From Bacillota bacterium (GTDB lineage Bacteria; Bacillota; Clostridia; Caldicoprobacterales; DTU083): a stretch of DNA of 62,618 bases. The notes beneath the pieces are model-generated. The model worked only from the letters and a program-made list of their open reading frames with translations. It was not told the DNA's origin and searched no databases. Positions 46,345-58,461 of the stretch are shown piece by piece (the stretch's first letter is position 1; every line of letters starts with the position of its first letter). A program made the translations under genes and the position numbers. The stretch is from positions 1-62,618 of the forward strand of contig JAKPIB010000032.1 of the NCBI GenBank assembly GCA_029549985.1, given 5' to 3'.

Positions 46345-48519
46345 TCAGTATGGCAGCTCTGTGGTTTCACCGACTACGGTGAAGGATGCCTTCAAAACCT
46401 TGGTTCCAGTGAGCTTTTGACTTCTGGCATCAGGCTGGCTACCGCCGGCATATACCTCGAACACTCCGGGCTCGAGCATGCATCTGCCTTCGTTGTCGAT
46501 CAGTGCCATTTGTCGGGCTGTGATGGTAAAGCGTACCTGTGTCTCTTCACCGGGCTTCAGGTGAATACGTTTGAAGCCTGACAGCTGCCACTTTGGCACG
46601 GCCACACTGGCTTCCACATCCTTCAGGTACACCTGTACTACCTCATCGGACTCATAGCTGCCGGCGTTTTTGACCGTCACGCTGACTTCAAGGCTGTCAC
46701 CTGCATTAATAGTGCTCTTGTCAAGACTGAGGTTTGAATATTCAAATTTGGTGTAACTCAGGCCGTATCCAAAGGGGTAGAGGGCCTCCTGCTGCATATA
46801 CCTGTATGTCCTGTTTACCATGGAGTAATCCCTGAAGTCGGGAAGCTCATCTGTGGACCGGTAGAAGGTGACGGGAAGCCTTCCGGAAGGACTGCATTCG
46901 CCGAACAATATCGAGGCTATAGCTCTGCCGCCCTGAGCTCCGGGATACCATCCCTGGATGATGGCAGGCACGTTTTCATCAGCCCAGGTCACCGCCAGCG
47001 CGCTGCCTGACAGGAGTACAAGGACTGTTGGCTTTCCGGTCTTATGGACAGCCTCCAGAAGCTCCTGCTGCAATCCCGGGAGGTTCAGATGCGGCTTGTC
47101 ACCGCTTGCATATTCATTGCCGACGTCACCTTCTTCGCCCTCGATATTGGCATCAAGGCCAAGGCACATAACGACGACATCAGATCTTTCAGCCACAGCC
47201 AGAGCTTCGGCGAACCTGTCATACTTTTCGCCCAGGCCTGAGGCCTTGTCCCGGTACAGGTGGCAACCTTCGGCATAGTATATCCTGATATCATCGCCGG
47301 CTTTTTCTCTGATGCCCTCCAAAACCGTGACATACTCAGAGGCAGTGCCAAAGTAGTTACCAACCAGGGCATCCCTGCTGTCAGCGTTGGGACCGATGAC
47401 AGCAATAGATCTGATCTTGTCCTTATTGAGCGGCAGAAGATCATTTTCATTCTTCAGCAGAACGATGGTCTTTTTAGTAAACTCCAGCGCAAAGTCCCTG
47501 TGTTCCTTGCAATCGTTGAGCTCGAAGGGTATCGAAGCATAGGGGACCTTGTCCTCCGGATCGAACATCCCCAGCTTCATCCGGGTCGTCATTAGCCTTA
47601 TGACGGCCCTGTCAATGTCCTCCTCAGTGATCAGCCCTTCCTGCAGGGCCAAGAGCACATTTAGATACATATGACCGCAGTTCAGGTCACAACCGTTTTT
47701 AAGTGCAAGGGCTACGGATTCCGTTGCTGTGCTTGTGACATGGTGGTTCTCATGGAAATCCTTGATAGCCCAGCAGTCCGATGTCACATGGCCTTTGAAG
47801 CCCCATTCATCCCTCAGGATATCCTGCAGCAGGGTTTTGCTGCCGCAGCAGGGCTCTCCGTTGGTCCTGTTGTAAGCCCCCATGACGGATTCGACGCCGG
47901 CTTCCTTGACCAGATCTTTGAAGGCAGGGAGATAGGTTTCCCTGAGATCCTTCTTACTCACCACAGCATTGAACTCATGCCTTTCGCTTTCAGGGCCGCT
48001 GTGGACAGCATAGTGCTTGGCACAGGCCGCTGCTTTCAGATACTTGGGATGATCGCCCTGTATCCCCTTCACAAAGGCAACACCCAGCCGACCTGTCAGA
48101 TAAGGGTCTTCGCCGTAAGTCTCATGTCCTCTGCCCCATCTTGGATCCCTGAATATATTGATGTTGGGGGACCAGAATGTAAGGCCCTTGTATATGCCGT
48201 GGTCGCCTTTACGTTGAAACTCATGATACCTGGCTCTGCCCTCCGTTGATATGATGTCTGCTGCCTTATGTATGAGGTCCTCGTCAAAGGTCGCGGCCAT
48301 GGCTATGGCCTGGGGGAACATGGTAGCTACACCTGCTCTGGCCACCCCGTGCAGGGCCTCATTCCACCAGTTGTATGCCTGGACGTTGAGCCTGGGGATA
48401 GCAGCAGCGAAGTGCACCATTTGTGATGCCTTCTCCTCCAGAGTCATCCTGGAAACCAAGTCCCTAGCCCTTTCCTCAAAGCTCAGGTTCTCATCCAGAT
48501 ATGCCGGTTTTTCTGCCAT
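46345..48519 (-). CDS. Glycoside hydrolase family 3 enzyme (beta-glucosidase/beta-xylosidase type)
   Basis: 724 aa, with the order GH3 N-domain, GH3 C-domain, FnIII-like domain. Seen: MTLEEKASQM at the start, RDPRWGRGHETYGEDPYLT, AKHYAVHSGPE, and the nucleophile Asp in VTSDCWAI. The C-domain has AVIGPNA and GYSRL-like NLPGLQQELLEAV; the FnIII-like end has VTVKNAGSYESDEVVQVY. No signal peptide is seen, so it acts on imported oligosaccharides. ATG 48519 follows GGGAG by 7 nt. The subgroup resembles beta-xylosidase-like GH3 of plant-fibre degraders. Confidence 0.93.
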   Translation of the reverse strand: MAEKPAYLDENLSFEERARDLVSRMTLEEKASQMVHFAAAIPRLNVQAYNWWNEALHGVARAGVATMFPQAIAMAATFDEDLIHKAADIISTEGRARYHEFQRKGDHGIYKGLTFWSPNINIFRDPRWGRGHETYGEDPYLTGRLGVAFVKGIQGDHPKYLKAAACAKHYAVHSGPESERHEFNAVVSKKDLRETYLPAFKDLVKEAGVESVMGAYNRTNGEPCCGSKTLLQDILRDEWGFKGHVTSDCWAIKDFHENHHVTSTATESVALALKNGCDLNCGHMYLNVLLALQEGLITEEDIDRAVIRLMTTRMKLGMFDPEDKVPYASIPFELNDCKEHRDFALEFTKKTIVLLKNENDLLPLNKDKIRSIAVIGPNADSRDALVGNYFGTASEYVTVLEGIREKAGDDIRIYYAEGCHLYRDKASGLGEKYDRFAEALAVAERSDVVVMCLGLDANIEGEEGDVGNEYASGDKPHLNLPGLQQELLEAVHKTGKPTVLVLLSGSALAVTWADENVPAIIQGWYPGAQGGRAIASILFGECSPSGRLPVTFYRSTDELPDFRDYSMVNRTYRYMQQEALYPFGYGLSYTKFEYSNLSLDKSTINAGDSLEVSVTVKNAGSYESDEVVQVYLKDVEASVAVPKWQLSGFKRIHLKPGEETQVRFTITARQMALIDNEGRCMLEPGVFEVYAGGSQPDARSQKLTGTKVLKASFTVVGETTELPY

Positions 48520-48683
48520 TTTATCACTCCCGTTCTTATATATTGTTTTACAGATAGGGGTAATACATTTTAATTATAACCTATTGTCGAAAAATATCTA
48601 TATCTAAATATGTGCATAGTACACAATTGATCGGTACTATGATAGAATCATCATATGAATATATGATATTGGAGGTCAGGTCA

Positions 48684-49532
48684 ATGAGTAAAAGGTTTCC
48701 CCGCACAGAGGTCGAAGGTATCTCCCTTTCGAGGATGATAATCGGTACGAACTGGATCCTTGGTTACAGCCATACCAGCCCTGCAGCGGATAAGCTGATC
48801 AGGAACAGGCACAGCAGCCCATCTTCCATAACTGATATGCTCAAGGCTTTCCTCAACAGAGGGATCGATACCATCATGGGGCCCTTTACCGACAATGAAG
48901 TATTGCAGCAGGCAGTCAAGGATGCGGAGGATGCCACCGGCACGAGGATGATAATCATCGATACCCCTATAATAAATGTTGATGACAATGCCAGTGCCAG
49001 AAAAGAAGCAGAAGCTACCATAGCCCGCAGCAAGAAGGCAGGCGCTGCCCTGTGCCTTCCTCATCATTCATCTGTTGAGCAGCTCGTAAATAAAAACAAG
49101 GGTACTATAGACAGGCTGCCGGATTATCTGAAAATGATACGGGATCACGGCATGGTACCCGGCTTGTCGGCCCATATGCCTGAACTGGTGGTGTATTCAG
49201 ATGCCAATGGCTATGATGTGCAAACCTATATCCAGATATACAACTGCATGGGATTTTTGATGCAGGTGGAAGTAGAGTATATACACAAGATCATATGGAA
49301 CGCCAAGAAACCTGTAATGACCATCAAACCAATGGCTGCAGGGAGGGTCAGCCCCTTTGTCGGCCTGACCTTCGTATGGCATACGATAAGGCCATGTGAT
49401 ATGGTGACTGTAGGATGCTTCACACCGGAGGAAGCAGCCGAGGACATAGAAATCTCGCTGGCAGCCCTGGAAAACCGGCCGCCGGATCTCGAAGGCCGCA
49501 GCAGCCCTAATAAAACAGCTATAATGAAGTGA
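48684..49532 (+). CDS. Aldo/keto reductase-like TIM-barrel protein of unknown function
   Basis: 282 aa. Barrel strands such as SRMIIGTNWILG, RGIDTIMGPF, IIIDTPI, KPVMTIKPMAAGR and MVTVGCFTPEEAAEDI resemble the AKR fold, especially the C-terminal part. I do not see a clear AKR catalytic Asp-Tyr-Lys-His set, so it may have lost redox activity or have another chemistry. ATG 48684 follows TTGGAGG; the longer frame from 48612 has no site. Single gene, terminator downstream. Confidence 0.65.
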   Translation: MSKRFPRTEVEGISLSRMIIGTNWILGYSHTSPAADKLIRNRHSSPSSITDMLKAFLNRGIDTIMGPFTDNEVLQQAVKDAEDATGTRMIIIDTPIINVDDNASARKEAEATIARSKKAGAALCLPHHSSVEQLVNKNKGTIDRLPDYLKMIRDHGMVPGLSAHMPELVVYSDANGYDVQTYIQIYNCMGFLMQVEVEYIHKIIWNAKKPVMTIKPMAAGRVSPFVGLTFVWHTIRPCDMVTVGCFTPEEAAEDIEISLAALENRPPDLEGRSSPNKTAIMK

Positions 49533-49548
49533 TTTATAATAGGACAAT

Positions 49549-49583
49549 AAGAACTCAGAGTATTTATGCACTGAGTTCTTTTT
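49549..49583 (+). terminator. Terminator after the AKR-like gene
   Basis: AAGAACTCAG (49549-49558) and CTGAGTTCTT (49571-49580) with a 12-nt loop, then TTTTATA. Confidence 0.93.
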
Positions 49584-49605
49584 TATACATTCATCATGTA
49601 TTATG

Positions 49606-49635
49606 TTTACCTGATCATCTATTATATGCTACAAT
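49606..49635 (+). promoter_or_regulatory. Promoter of the NlpC-like lipoprotein gene
   Basis: TTTACC at 49606-49611 and TACAAT at 49630-49635 with an 18-bp spacer, 37 bp before ATG 49673. Confidence 0.6.
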
Positions 49636-49672
49636 AAACATAGACAATCGTACAATACAGGGGTATACATAT

Positions 49673-50773
49673 ATGTCACAGATCAGACCATTTTTTGCAT
49701 GCAAGTCACTTGCATTTCTTATATGCATCATTATTTTCCTAGGAGCCTGTCTACAGGGAACGCCTGCTGCTGATAAGACCTTAGGCGATAGCTTTTCCGA
49801 ACCTACCGATCATTTGCCGGAGGGATCCCCCCAACAGAGCGAGCCTAAGTCGAAAGCCGGTTTGGATGATGACAATAAGGACATCATAACTCCAGAGGAA
49901 CCAGTCACCGTTGAGACAAAGCCTGTCGTCTCAGATAAGGCAGAAACAGAAACGCAGGAGGAAGAAGCTGTGAAGGTCAGCAGCAGGTCAGGTCAGACCA
50001 GGCAGAATGGTCAGGCTGCGGAGCCAGGCAGGTCAAAGGATACACCAAACAGCACAGTTGAGCCTTCCGGCAGTACTGTGGCACTCTCGAGCAACACAGG
50101 CAGACCTTCTGACCATACATCCGTATCAACAGGCAAAGGCAAGAGCGTCGATGTCAAAAGCTTTAATCAGATGGTGCTCAATATTATAAGCACCTACGCC
50201 GGCAAGCGATATCCTTACCTGCTTAACAATGACTATGCCAATTACAACGGGGTGACAGAGAATATATATTACCAGGGCAATCTGCTGCTCAAGGCTCATC
50301 CAAGCGGCAACAAGGCTTCACATTGTGTGGGGATCACCTTTGAGGTCTTCTATAAAGCCATGATCGAATGGAACAAGCTGCACGGAGACAATACCGGGCT
50401 GATCAAGAATATGTCTTACAGCCAGCTGGCTGACATGATGCTGACCTGGTATGTAGCTAACGGGCCCAAGGAGATAAGTAATGTCGCTGTTGCAGTAGAG
50501 AAGTACGGCCTCGGCAGGAGGATATACGATCTGAATGAGGCCAGGGCCGGAGACTTTATGGACTTCAGCCGGGTTAACGGCACAGGCCATACTGTAGTTT
50601 TTATCGGCTGGATCAAGGAAAACGGCAGAATAGTCGGTCTTAAATACTGGTCCAGCCAGTCCGCGACAAAGGGGATAGCATACAACCAGGAGTATTTCAA
50701 TGTAGTGCGCAGCAACGGGAAGCGGGGAAAGGTAGATATAAACAGCTTGTATATTGCCCGGGTAGAGCCATGA
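49673..50773 (+). CDS. Lipoprotein with low-complexity linker and papain-like (NlpC/P60-type) domain
   Basis: 366 aa. The lipoprotein signal ends at C26 (LGAC). Residues 27-155 form a Glu/Ser/Thr/Pro-rich linker likely to cross the wall. The C-terminal domain (about 160-366) has SHCVGITFEVF and GTGHTVVFIGW, which fit the Cys and His of an NlpC/P60 or amidase fold; this is fold inference, not a confident family match. A peptidoglycan- or envelope-acting role is likely. ATG 49673 is chosen for the signal peptide; the frame from 49529 overlaps the upstream gene and terminator. Confidence 0.72.
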   Translation: MSQIRPFFACKSLAFLICIIIFLGACLQGTPAADKTLGDSFSEPTDHLPEGSPQQSEPKSKAGLDDDNKDIITPEEPVTVETKPVVSDKAETETQEEEAVKVSSRSGQTRQNGQAAEPGRSKDTPNSTVEPSGSTVALSSNTGRPSDHTSVSTGKGKSVDVKSFNQMVLNIISTYAGKRYPYLLNNDYANYNGVTENIYYQGNLLLKAHPSGNKASHCVGITFEVFYKAMIEWNKLHGDNTGLIKNMSYSQLADMMLTWYVANGPKEISNVAVAVEKYGLGRRIYDLNEARAGDFMDFSRVNGTGHTVVFIGWIKENGRIVGLKYWSSQSATKGIAYNQEYFNVVRSNGKRGKVDINSLYIARVEP

Positions 50774-50877
50774 ATCTTATTATAAAAACTTCCAAACATG
50801 CTGTAGAAATATAGACGATATTATGTTATATTATTAAAACATAAGCAAATACTTCTATTGAAAGGCAAGGAGTCTGT

Positions 50878-52581
50878 ATGGTAATGAACAATGGCGTAAA
50901 CACGGACGACATCAATATCGATATAAAGAATGAAGACAGCTATACGTCCAACTTTATACGCAAGATCATAATCGATGACCTGGAGTCAGGGAAGCATAAG
51001 GAAATAGTCACCAGATTCCCCCCGGAGCCCAACGGTTACCTGCATTTGGGCCATGCCAAGGCGATCATGCTTGATTTTGAGCTGGCTGATGAGTTCAACG
51101 GCAGGACGAATTTGAGGTTTGATGACACGAACCCATTGAAAGAGGACACAGAGTACGTAGAGTCCATAAAGGAAGATATCAAGTGGCTGGGCTATGAATG
51201 GGACGATTTGCGCTTTGCCTCTGATTACTTTGAAGAGATGTACAATCGTGCAGCGCTGCTCATAAAGAAACAGAAAGCGTATGTATGTGACCTTTCAGCA
51301 GAGCAGATAAGAGAGTACAGAGGCACCCTGACTGAGCCTGGCATCGAAAGCCCGTACAGGAACCGTTCAGTGGAAGAAAACCTGGACCTCTTTGAACGGA
51401 TGCGCAAGGGTGAGTTCAAGGACGGCGAAAAAGTACTGAGGGCCAAGATTGACATGCAGTCTCCCAATATGAACATGCGGGACCCCGTCCTGTATCGTAT
51501 AGCCCATGCTACCCACCATAATACAGGCGATAAGTGGTGTATATACCCTATGTATGACTTCGCCCACCCGCTCGAGGATGCTATCGAGGGCATCACCCAT
51601 TCCATATGCACCCTCGAGTTTGAAGATCACAGGCCACTGTACGACTGGGTAGTCAGGGAATGCGAGATGGAGCACATCCCTCAGCAGATAGAGTTTGCAC
51701 GGCTTAACGTAACTAACACGGTGATGAGCAAGCGTAAGCTGAAAATGCTTGTGGACGAGGGGATAGTAGACGGCTGGGATGATCCTCGAATGCCTACCAT
51801 AGCAGGCTTAAGGAGAAGGGGATTCACGCCTGAGTCAATCAGGAACTTCTGCCGTGCTACCGGGGTATCCAAGACCAACAGCGTTGTGGATTATCAGCTT
51901 CTGGAGCATTTCCTGAGAGAGGACCTTCTGGGCAAAGTGCCAAGGGTTATGGGTGTGCTCAGGCCTTTAAAAGTAGTTATCACCAATTATCCGGAGGATC
52001 AAGAGGAGCAGCTGGAAGCTGTGTACAACCCTGATAACCCCGAGCTGGGTTCGAGAAAGCTGACTTTTTCAAGAGAGATCTATATAGATGCAGAAGATTT
52101 CATGGAGAACCCGCCCAAGAATTATTTCCGCCTGTATCCCGGCAACGAGGTCAGACTCAAGGATGCGTATTTCATCAAGTGCAACGATGTTATAAAAGAC
52201 AAGGACGGCAATATAGTCGAGCTCCATTGCACTTACGATCCCGAGACCAGAAGCGGATCAGGCTTTACAGGCAGAAAGGTCAAGGGTACGATACACTGGG
52301 TAAGTGCAAAGGATGCTATCCCAGTAGAGTTCAGGCTTTATGAGCCCCTGATCCTGGAGGACGATGACGAGGATGACGACAAGCCATTCCTGGAAAAAGT
52401 CAACCCAAGGTCCCTGGAGATTTTGAACGGGCTTGCAGAGCCGAGCATCAAAAACTCTGCACCCCACCAGAAATATCAGTTCATCAGAGTCGGGTACTTC
52501 AATACGGATCCAAAGCTGACAAAAAAAGACAAGCTGGTATTCAACAGAATCACAGCTCTGAAAAGCTCATTCAAGCTTTAA
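50878..52581 (+). CDS. glnS: Glutaminyl-tRNA synthetase
   Basis: 567 aa, class I synthetase that charges tRNA-Gln directly. The HIGH-type motif is in [14 protein letters not shown], the KMSKS-type in [10 protein letters not shown], and DDTNP and [17 protein letters not shown] are standard for GlnRS as opposed to GltX. The anticodon-binding beta-barrel is present, with an acidic insert (EDDDEDDDK) near residue 500. Many Firmicutes lack GlnRS and use GatCAB on Glu-tRNA-Gln, so its presence is notable. ATG 50878 follows AAGGAG. Confidence 0.96.
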   Translation: MVMNNGVNTDDINIDIKNEDSYTSNFIRKIIIDDLESGKHKEIVTRFPPEPNGYLHLGHAKAIMLDFELADEFNGRTNLRFDDTNPLKEDTEYVESIKEDIKWLGYEWDDLRFASDYFEEMYNRAALLIKKQKAYVCDLSAEQIREYRGTLTEPGIESPYRNRSVEENLDLFERMRKGEFKDGEKVLRAKIDMQSPNMNMRDPVLYRIAHATHHNTGDKWCIYPMYDFAHPLEDAIEGITHSICTLEFEDHRPLYDWVVRECEMEHIPQQIEFARLNVTNTVMSKRKLKMLVDEGIVDGWDDPRMPTIAGLRRRGFTPESIRNFCRATGVSKTNSVVDYQLLEHFLREDLLGKVPRVMGVLRPLKVVITNYPEDQEEQLEAVYNPDNPELGSRKLTFSREIYIDAEDFMENPPKNYFRLYPGNEVRLKDAYFIKCNDVIKDKDGNIVELHCTYDPETRSGSGFTGRKVKGTIHWVSAKDAIPVEFRLYEPLILEDDDEDDDKPFLEKVNPRSLEILNGLAEPSIKNSAPHQKYQFIRVGYFNTDPKLTKKDKLVFNRITALKSSFKL

Positions 52582-52590
52582 GAATTAACA

Positions 52591-52624
52591 AGGACCTTCT
52601 GCCAGCCAGAGGGTTCTTTTTTTA
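52591..52624 (+). terminator. Terminator after glnS
   Basis: AGGACCTTCTG pairs (with G-U pairs) with CAGAGGGTTCTT, followed by a long T run ending at 52623. The ribosome binding site of the next gene lies directly after it. Confidence 0.82.
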
Positions 52625-52625
52625 G

Positions 52626-55772
<3,147 letters not shown>

Positions 55773-55787
55773 ACAGCATAAGAAATG

Positions 55788-55830
55788 ATCAAGGCATGAT
55801 GCATATCATGCCTTGATTACTCATTTTCTT
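55788..55830. terminator. Perfect 13-bp hairpin between lacZ and a convergent small gene
   Basis: ATCAAGGCATGAT (55788-55800), loop GCAT, ATCATGCCTTGAT (55805-55817). A T-rich tail follows on the plus strand (CATTTTCTTCTTTT), overlapping the small gene's last codons. It ends lacZ and probably also the minus-strand gene. Confidence 0.85.
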
Positions 55831-55964
55831 CTTTTGTCTCTTTTGTTGTCGTACTCTTCGCCAAAATACTCAGTAGCGTTCTCACCAAGCTGATCGTTAT
55901 AGAAATCAGGATGCTCATCCTGTCCCTGATCTGCTTGCCTTCTTAACTTATCCTTTGATGCCAA
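55821..55964 (-). CDS. Small acidic/basic hydrophilic protein (47 aa)
   Basis: The frame is open from 56033, but AGGAAGGAG lies 9 nt before TTG 55964, giving a 47-aa product. It is hydrophilic, with a basic start (ASKDKLRRQAD), an acidic middle around HPDFYNDQLGENATEYFGEEYD and a KRDKRRK end. No membrane segment. The good ribosome binding site and a convergent terminator support a real gene. Function unknown; a GTG at 56033 is the alternative start. Confidence 0.6.
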   Translation of the reverse strand: MASKDKLRRQADQGQDEHPDFYNDQLGENATEYFGEEYDNKRDKRRK

Positions 55965-56044
55965 TTGTTTGGACTCCTTCCTGTTTGATTTTGTTAATGT
56001 TATTTTGACCGTATGAACGATAATTATGCTCACTTATCCTTTTC

Positions 56045-56095
56045 TTGACAAGGAGAATGGCAGCGTGTAGAATGAAAACGGCTATACGATTAGCC
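56045..56095 (+). promoter_or_regulatory. Promoter and candidate operator of the LacI-type gene
   Basis: TTGACA (56045-56050) and TAGAAT (56068-56073) are spaced 17 bp. Just after the -10 lies the inverted repeat GGCTA-TACGAT-TAGCC (56080-56095), a plausible LacI-family operator placed to block the gene's own transcription. The operator role is inferred. Confidence 0.72.
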
Positions 56096-56109
56096 TGGCA
56101 GGTGAGATT

Positions 56110-57108
56110 ATGAGAAAAAAGCGCGTATCGAGCAAGGATGTTGCGCGTGAAGCCGGTGTTTCCCAGGCAACGGTTTCCTATGTGCTCAACAATACAAAAA
56201 ACGTCAAAATAAAGCCTGAGACACGCCAGGCCGTTTTGGATGCAGTAAAAAAGCTGAACTATCATCCCAGCTATATGGCACGTGGGATGAAGCTGAACAA
56301 ATCGATGGCTGTAGGCGTTATCACCGACCGGAGCGTCACCAACTACAACTTTATGAAAATGCTGGAGGGCATCAAGGATGAGCTCCAGCTGTCCAACTAT
56401 GCCATCACCCTGCTGTTCAACAAATCCGAAGAATCATTCAACAATGAGATATTGGAGTATTACAATACCAACAGATTTGACGGGATAATCTTCGCTTTGG
56501 CCATGGTAAGCGATGATTTCAAAGATGAGCTGAACAAGAGCGGCATACCATATGTAATAATCGACTCCCATGCTTCCGGGAAGGATTCTCACGAGGTAGG
56601 CACTGATCATCTGGAACGTTTGCCTGAGCTGATAGAAGCATTCAAGGCAAAGGGAGCGGTCCGGCTCGCCTATACAGGCCCCCTTTGGATAAATAAGACA
56701 GACCCCAGGCTAAAGGCCTTCGAGGATGCCGTATCGTCAGGAGGCTTGACCAACTGCGGCCTGTTCTTATGCCCCTTCAATGATGAGATGATAAAGGAAA
56801 CCATAGCAGGCCTTTTAAATAGCGACATAAGGCCTCAGGGCATAGTGGCGGGTAGCCCGAGATACGGGTTTTACTGCCTGAAAATAGCGGCAGAGCTTGG
56901 TATCAAGGTGCCCGGTGACCTTTATGTTGCCTCTCTGGGGACCTCGATATTCCATGAATTGAGCAGGCCCAGCATGACAGCCGTTGAGCTGCCCCTATAT
57001 GATATGGGGCGGTGCGGAGCCAAAGCCCTGCTGGACATCATGAACGACAAGGAGGCTTCAAGCCTGACTATACTGCGTTCTGAGATCATCAGGAGAGAAT
57101 CTCTCTGA
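56110..57108 (+). CDS. LacI family transcriptional regulator
   Basis: 332 aa. The N-terminal LacI-type helix-turn-helix SSKDVAREAGVSQATVSYVLN and hinge KLNYHPSYMARGMKL are clear. The effector domain is a periplasmic-binding-protein fold (AVGVITDRS, FDGIIFAL, GIVAGSPRYGF). The effector is probably a sugar. The nearest catabolic gene is lacZ upstream, so regulation of the GH2 or other glycosidase genes is a reasonable guess. ATG 56110 follows GCAGGTGAG. A candidate autoregulatory operator overlaps its promoter. Confidence 0.94.
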   Translation: MRKKRVSSKDVAREAGVSQATVSYVLNNTKNVKIKPETRQAVLDAVKKLNYHPSYMARGMKLNKSMAVGVITDRSVTNYNFMKMLEGIKDELQLSNYAITLLFNKSEESFNNEILEYYNTNRFDGIIFALAMVSDDFKDELNKSGIPYVIIDSHASGKDSHEVGTDHLERLPELIEAFKAKGAVRLAYTGPLWINKTDPRLKAFEDAVSSGGLTNCGLFLCPFNDEMIKETIAGLLNSDIRPQGIVAGSPRYGFYCLKIAAELGIKVPGDLYVASLGTSIFHELSRPSMTAVELPLYDMGRCGAKALLDIMNDKEASSLTILRSEIIRRESL

Positions 57109-57152
57109 TGAAGCCGTGATGTGCCTGGTATATGAAAAATGATGGATTCTAA

Positions 57153-57188
57153 ACACTCAGCATTTTCAGAACGTTGAGTGTATTTTTA
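57153..57188 (+). terminator. Terminator after the LacI-type gene
   Basis: ACACTCA (57153-57159) and TGAGTGT (57175-57181) with a 15-nt loop, then ATTTTTATT. Confidence 0.8.
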
Positions 57189-57218
57189 TTGCCATAAAGG
57201 CCTATGAACAATCCCAAA

Positions 57219-57253
57219 CAAGGGACTGACTCCGATGATGAGTCAGCCCCTTG
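57219..57253 (-). terminator. Terminator of the serC-serA operon
   Basis: CAAGGGACTGACTC (57219-57232) and GAGTCAGCCCCTTG (57240-57253) form a 14-bp stem with one mismatch. It lies 20 bp beyond the serA stop on the minus strand. The following tail is only moderately U-rich. Confidence 0.75.
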
Positions 57254-57272
57254 ACTTTAGTTTCCTGCTTGC

Positions 57273-58439
57273 TTACTTGATCACTCTTACTCTGGTCACG
57301 CCGTCAATTCCATTTATCAAACCGGGCACTTCCCCGGGCAGGCTGCCTTCTATGTCAATAATAGTATAGGCGGCGCTTTTCTTGCTCTTATTCACCATAT
57401 TCATAATATTTATATTGTGCCTGGCTAGGATCGAGGTGATCTGGCCGACCATATTGGGGATGTTCTTGTGGGCTATAGTTATGCGTACATGGCCATTCCT
57501 TGGCATCTCACATGACGGGAAGTTAACAGAGTTCACTATATTGCCGGATTCAAGAAAATCCCGGAGCTGGGCCGATGCCATATAGGCGCAGTTGTCCTCG
57601 GACTCAGGAGTGGATGCGCCCAAATGGGGGATAGGTATGACATTGTCCATATCAAGCAGGCGTTCATTGGGGAAATCCGTTACATAGCAGCTTACTGTCC
57701 CGTCCTTCAGGGCCTCCAGTAAGTCTTCGGTATCGACCAGCTCGCCTCTTGCAAAGTTCAGGATCCTGACACCCTTTTTCATCTTGCTCAGGGTATCTTT
57801 GTTGATGAAGTTCCTGGTATCCTCCTGTAGGGGGATATGGAGGGTCAGGTAATCCGATTCTGCCAGCAGGGCATCCAGGCTTTCCGCCCTGTGCACTTCC
57901 CTTGACAGACCCCAGGCAGCCTGGACAGATATGAAAGGATCATAGCCTGTCACATCCATGCCGATTGCCCTGGCATCATTGGCAACCCGGACCCCTATGG
58001 CACCAAGACCTATAACACCAAGCTTTTTGCCAAGAAGCTCCGGCCCGGTGAAATTGGACTTGCCTTTTTCTATCAGCTTGGGTATATCGTTTCCGTTGCC
58101 TTTAAGGGTCTTTGTCCAGGTAATGCCCTGATAAATTTTTCTCGATGACAGCAGCAGGGCGGCCAGCACCAGCTCCTTGACGGCATTTGCATTAGCACCC
58201 GGGGTGTTGAAAACCACGATGCCGTTCTCAGTGCATTTGTCGACAGGGATATTATTGACCCCGGCGCCGGCCCTTGCAATGGCAAGAAGTGTCTCCGGCA
58301 GCGCTTCCTCATGCATATTAGCGCTTCGGACTATTATTCCATGGACGTTGTCGACCTCATGCCCGACATTGTATTTGTCCCTTGGCAGGTTTTCATATAT
58401 TACATCAGAGATATTGTTTAAAAGCTTTATGTTATACAT
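57273..58439 (-). CDS. serA: D-3-phosphoglycerate dehydrogenase, short form with ACT domain
   Basis: 388 aa, NAD-dependent enzyme making 3-phosphohydroxypyruvate, first step of serine synthesis. Seen: the Rossmann motif GLGAIGVRVANDA, the catalytic Arg in NFARGELVDTEDLLEAL, and PHLGASTPESEDNC with the catalytic His. A C-terminal ACT domain (about 317-388, VRITIAHKNIPNMVGQ) could give serine feedback. ATG 58439 has GGGAG 8 nt upstream; ATG 58445 is too close. It follows serC by 22 bp in one operon. Confidence 0.95.
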   Translation of the reverse strand: MYNIKLLNNISDVIYENLPRDKYNVGHEVDNVHGIIVRSANMHEEALPETLLAIARAGAGVNNIPVDKCTENGIVVFNTPGANANAVKELVLAALLLSSRKIYQGITWTKTLKGNGNDIPKLIEKGKSNFTGPELLGKKLGVIGLGAIGVRVANDARAIGMDVTGYDPFISVQAAWGLSREVHRAESLDALLAESDYLTLHIPLQEDTRNFINKDTLSKMKKGVRILNFARGELVDTEDLLEALKDGTVSCYVTDFPNERLLDMDNVIPIPHLGASTPESEDNCAYMASAQLRDFLESGNIVNSVNFPSCEMPRNGHVRITIAHKNIPNMVGQITSILARHNINIMNMVNKSKKSAAYTIIDIEGSLPGEVPGLINGIDGVTRVRVIK

Positions 58440-58461
58440 ATGCATTACTCCCGTACCACTT

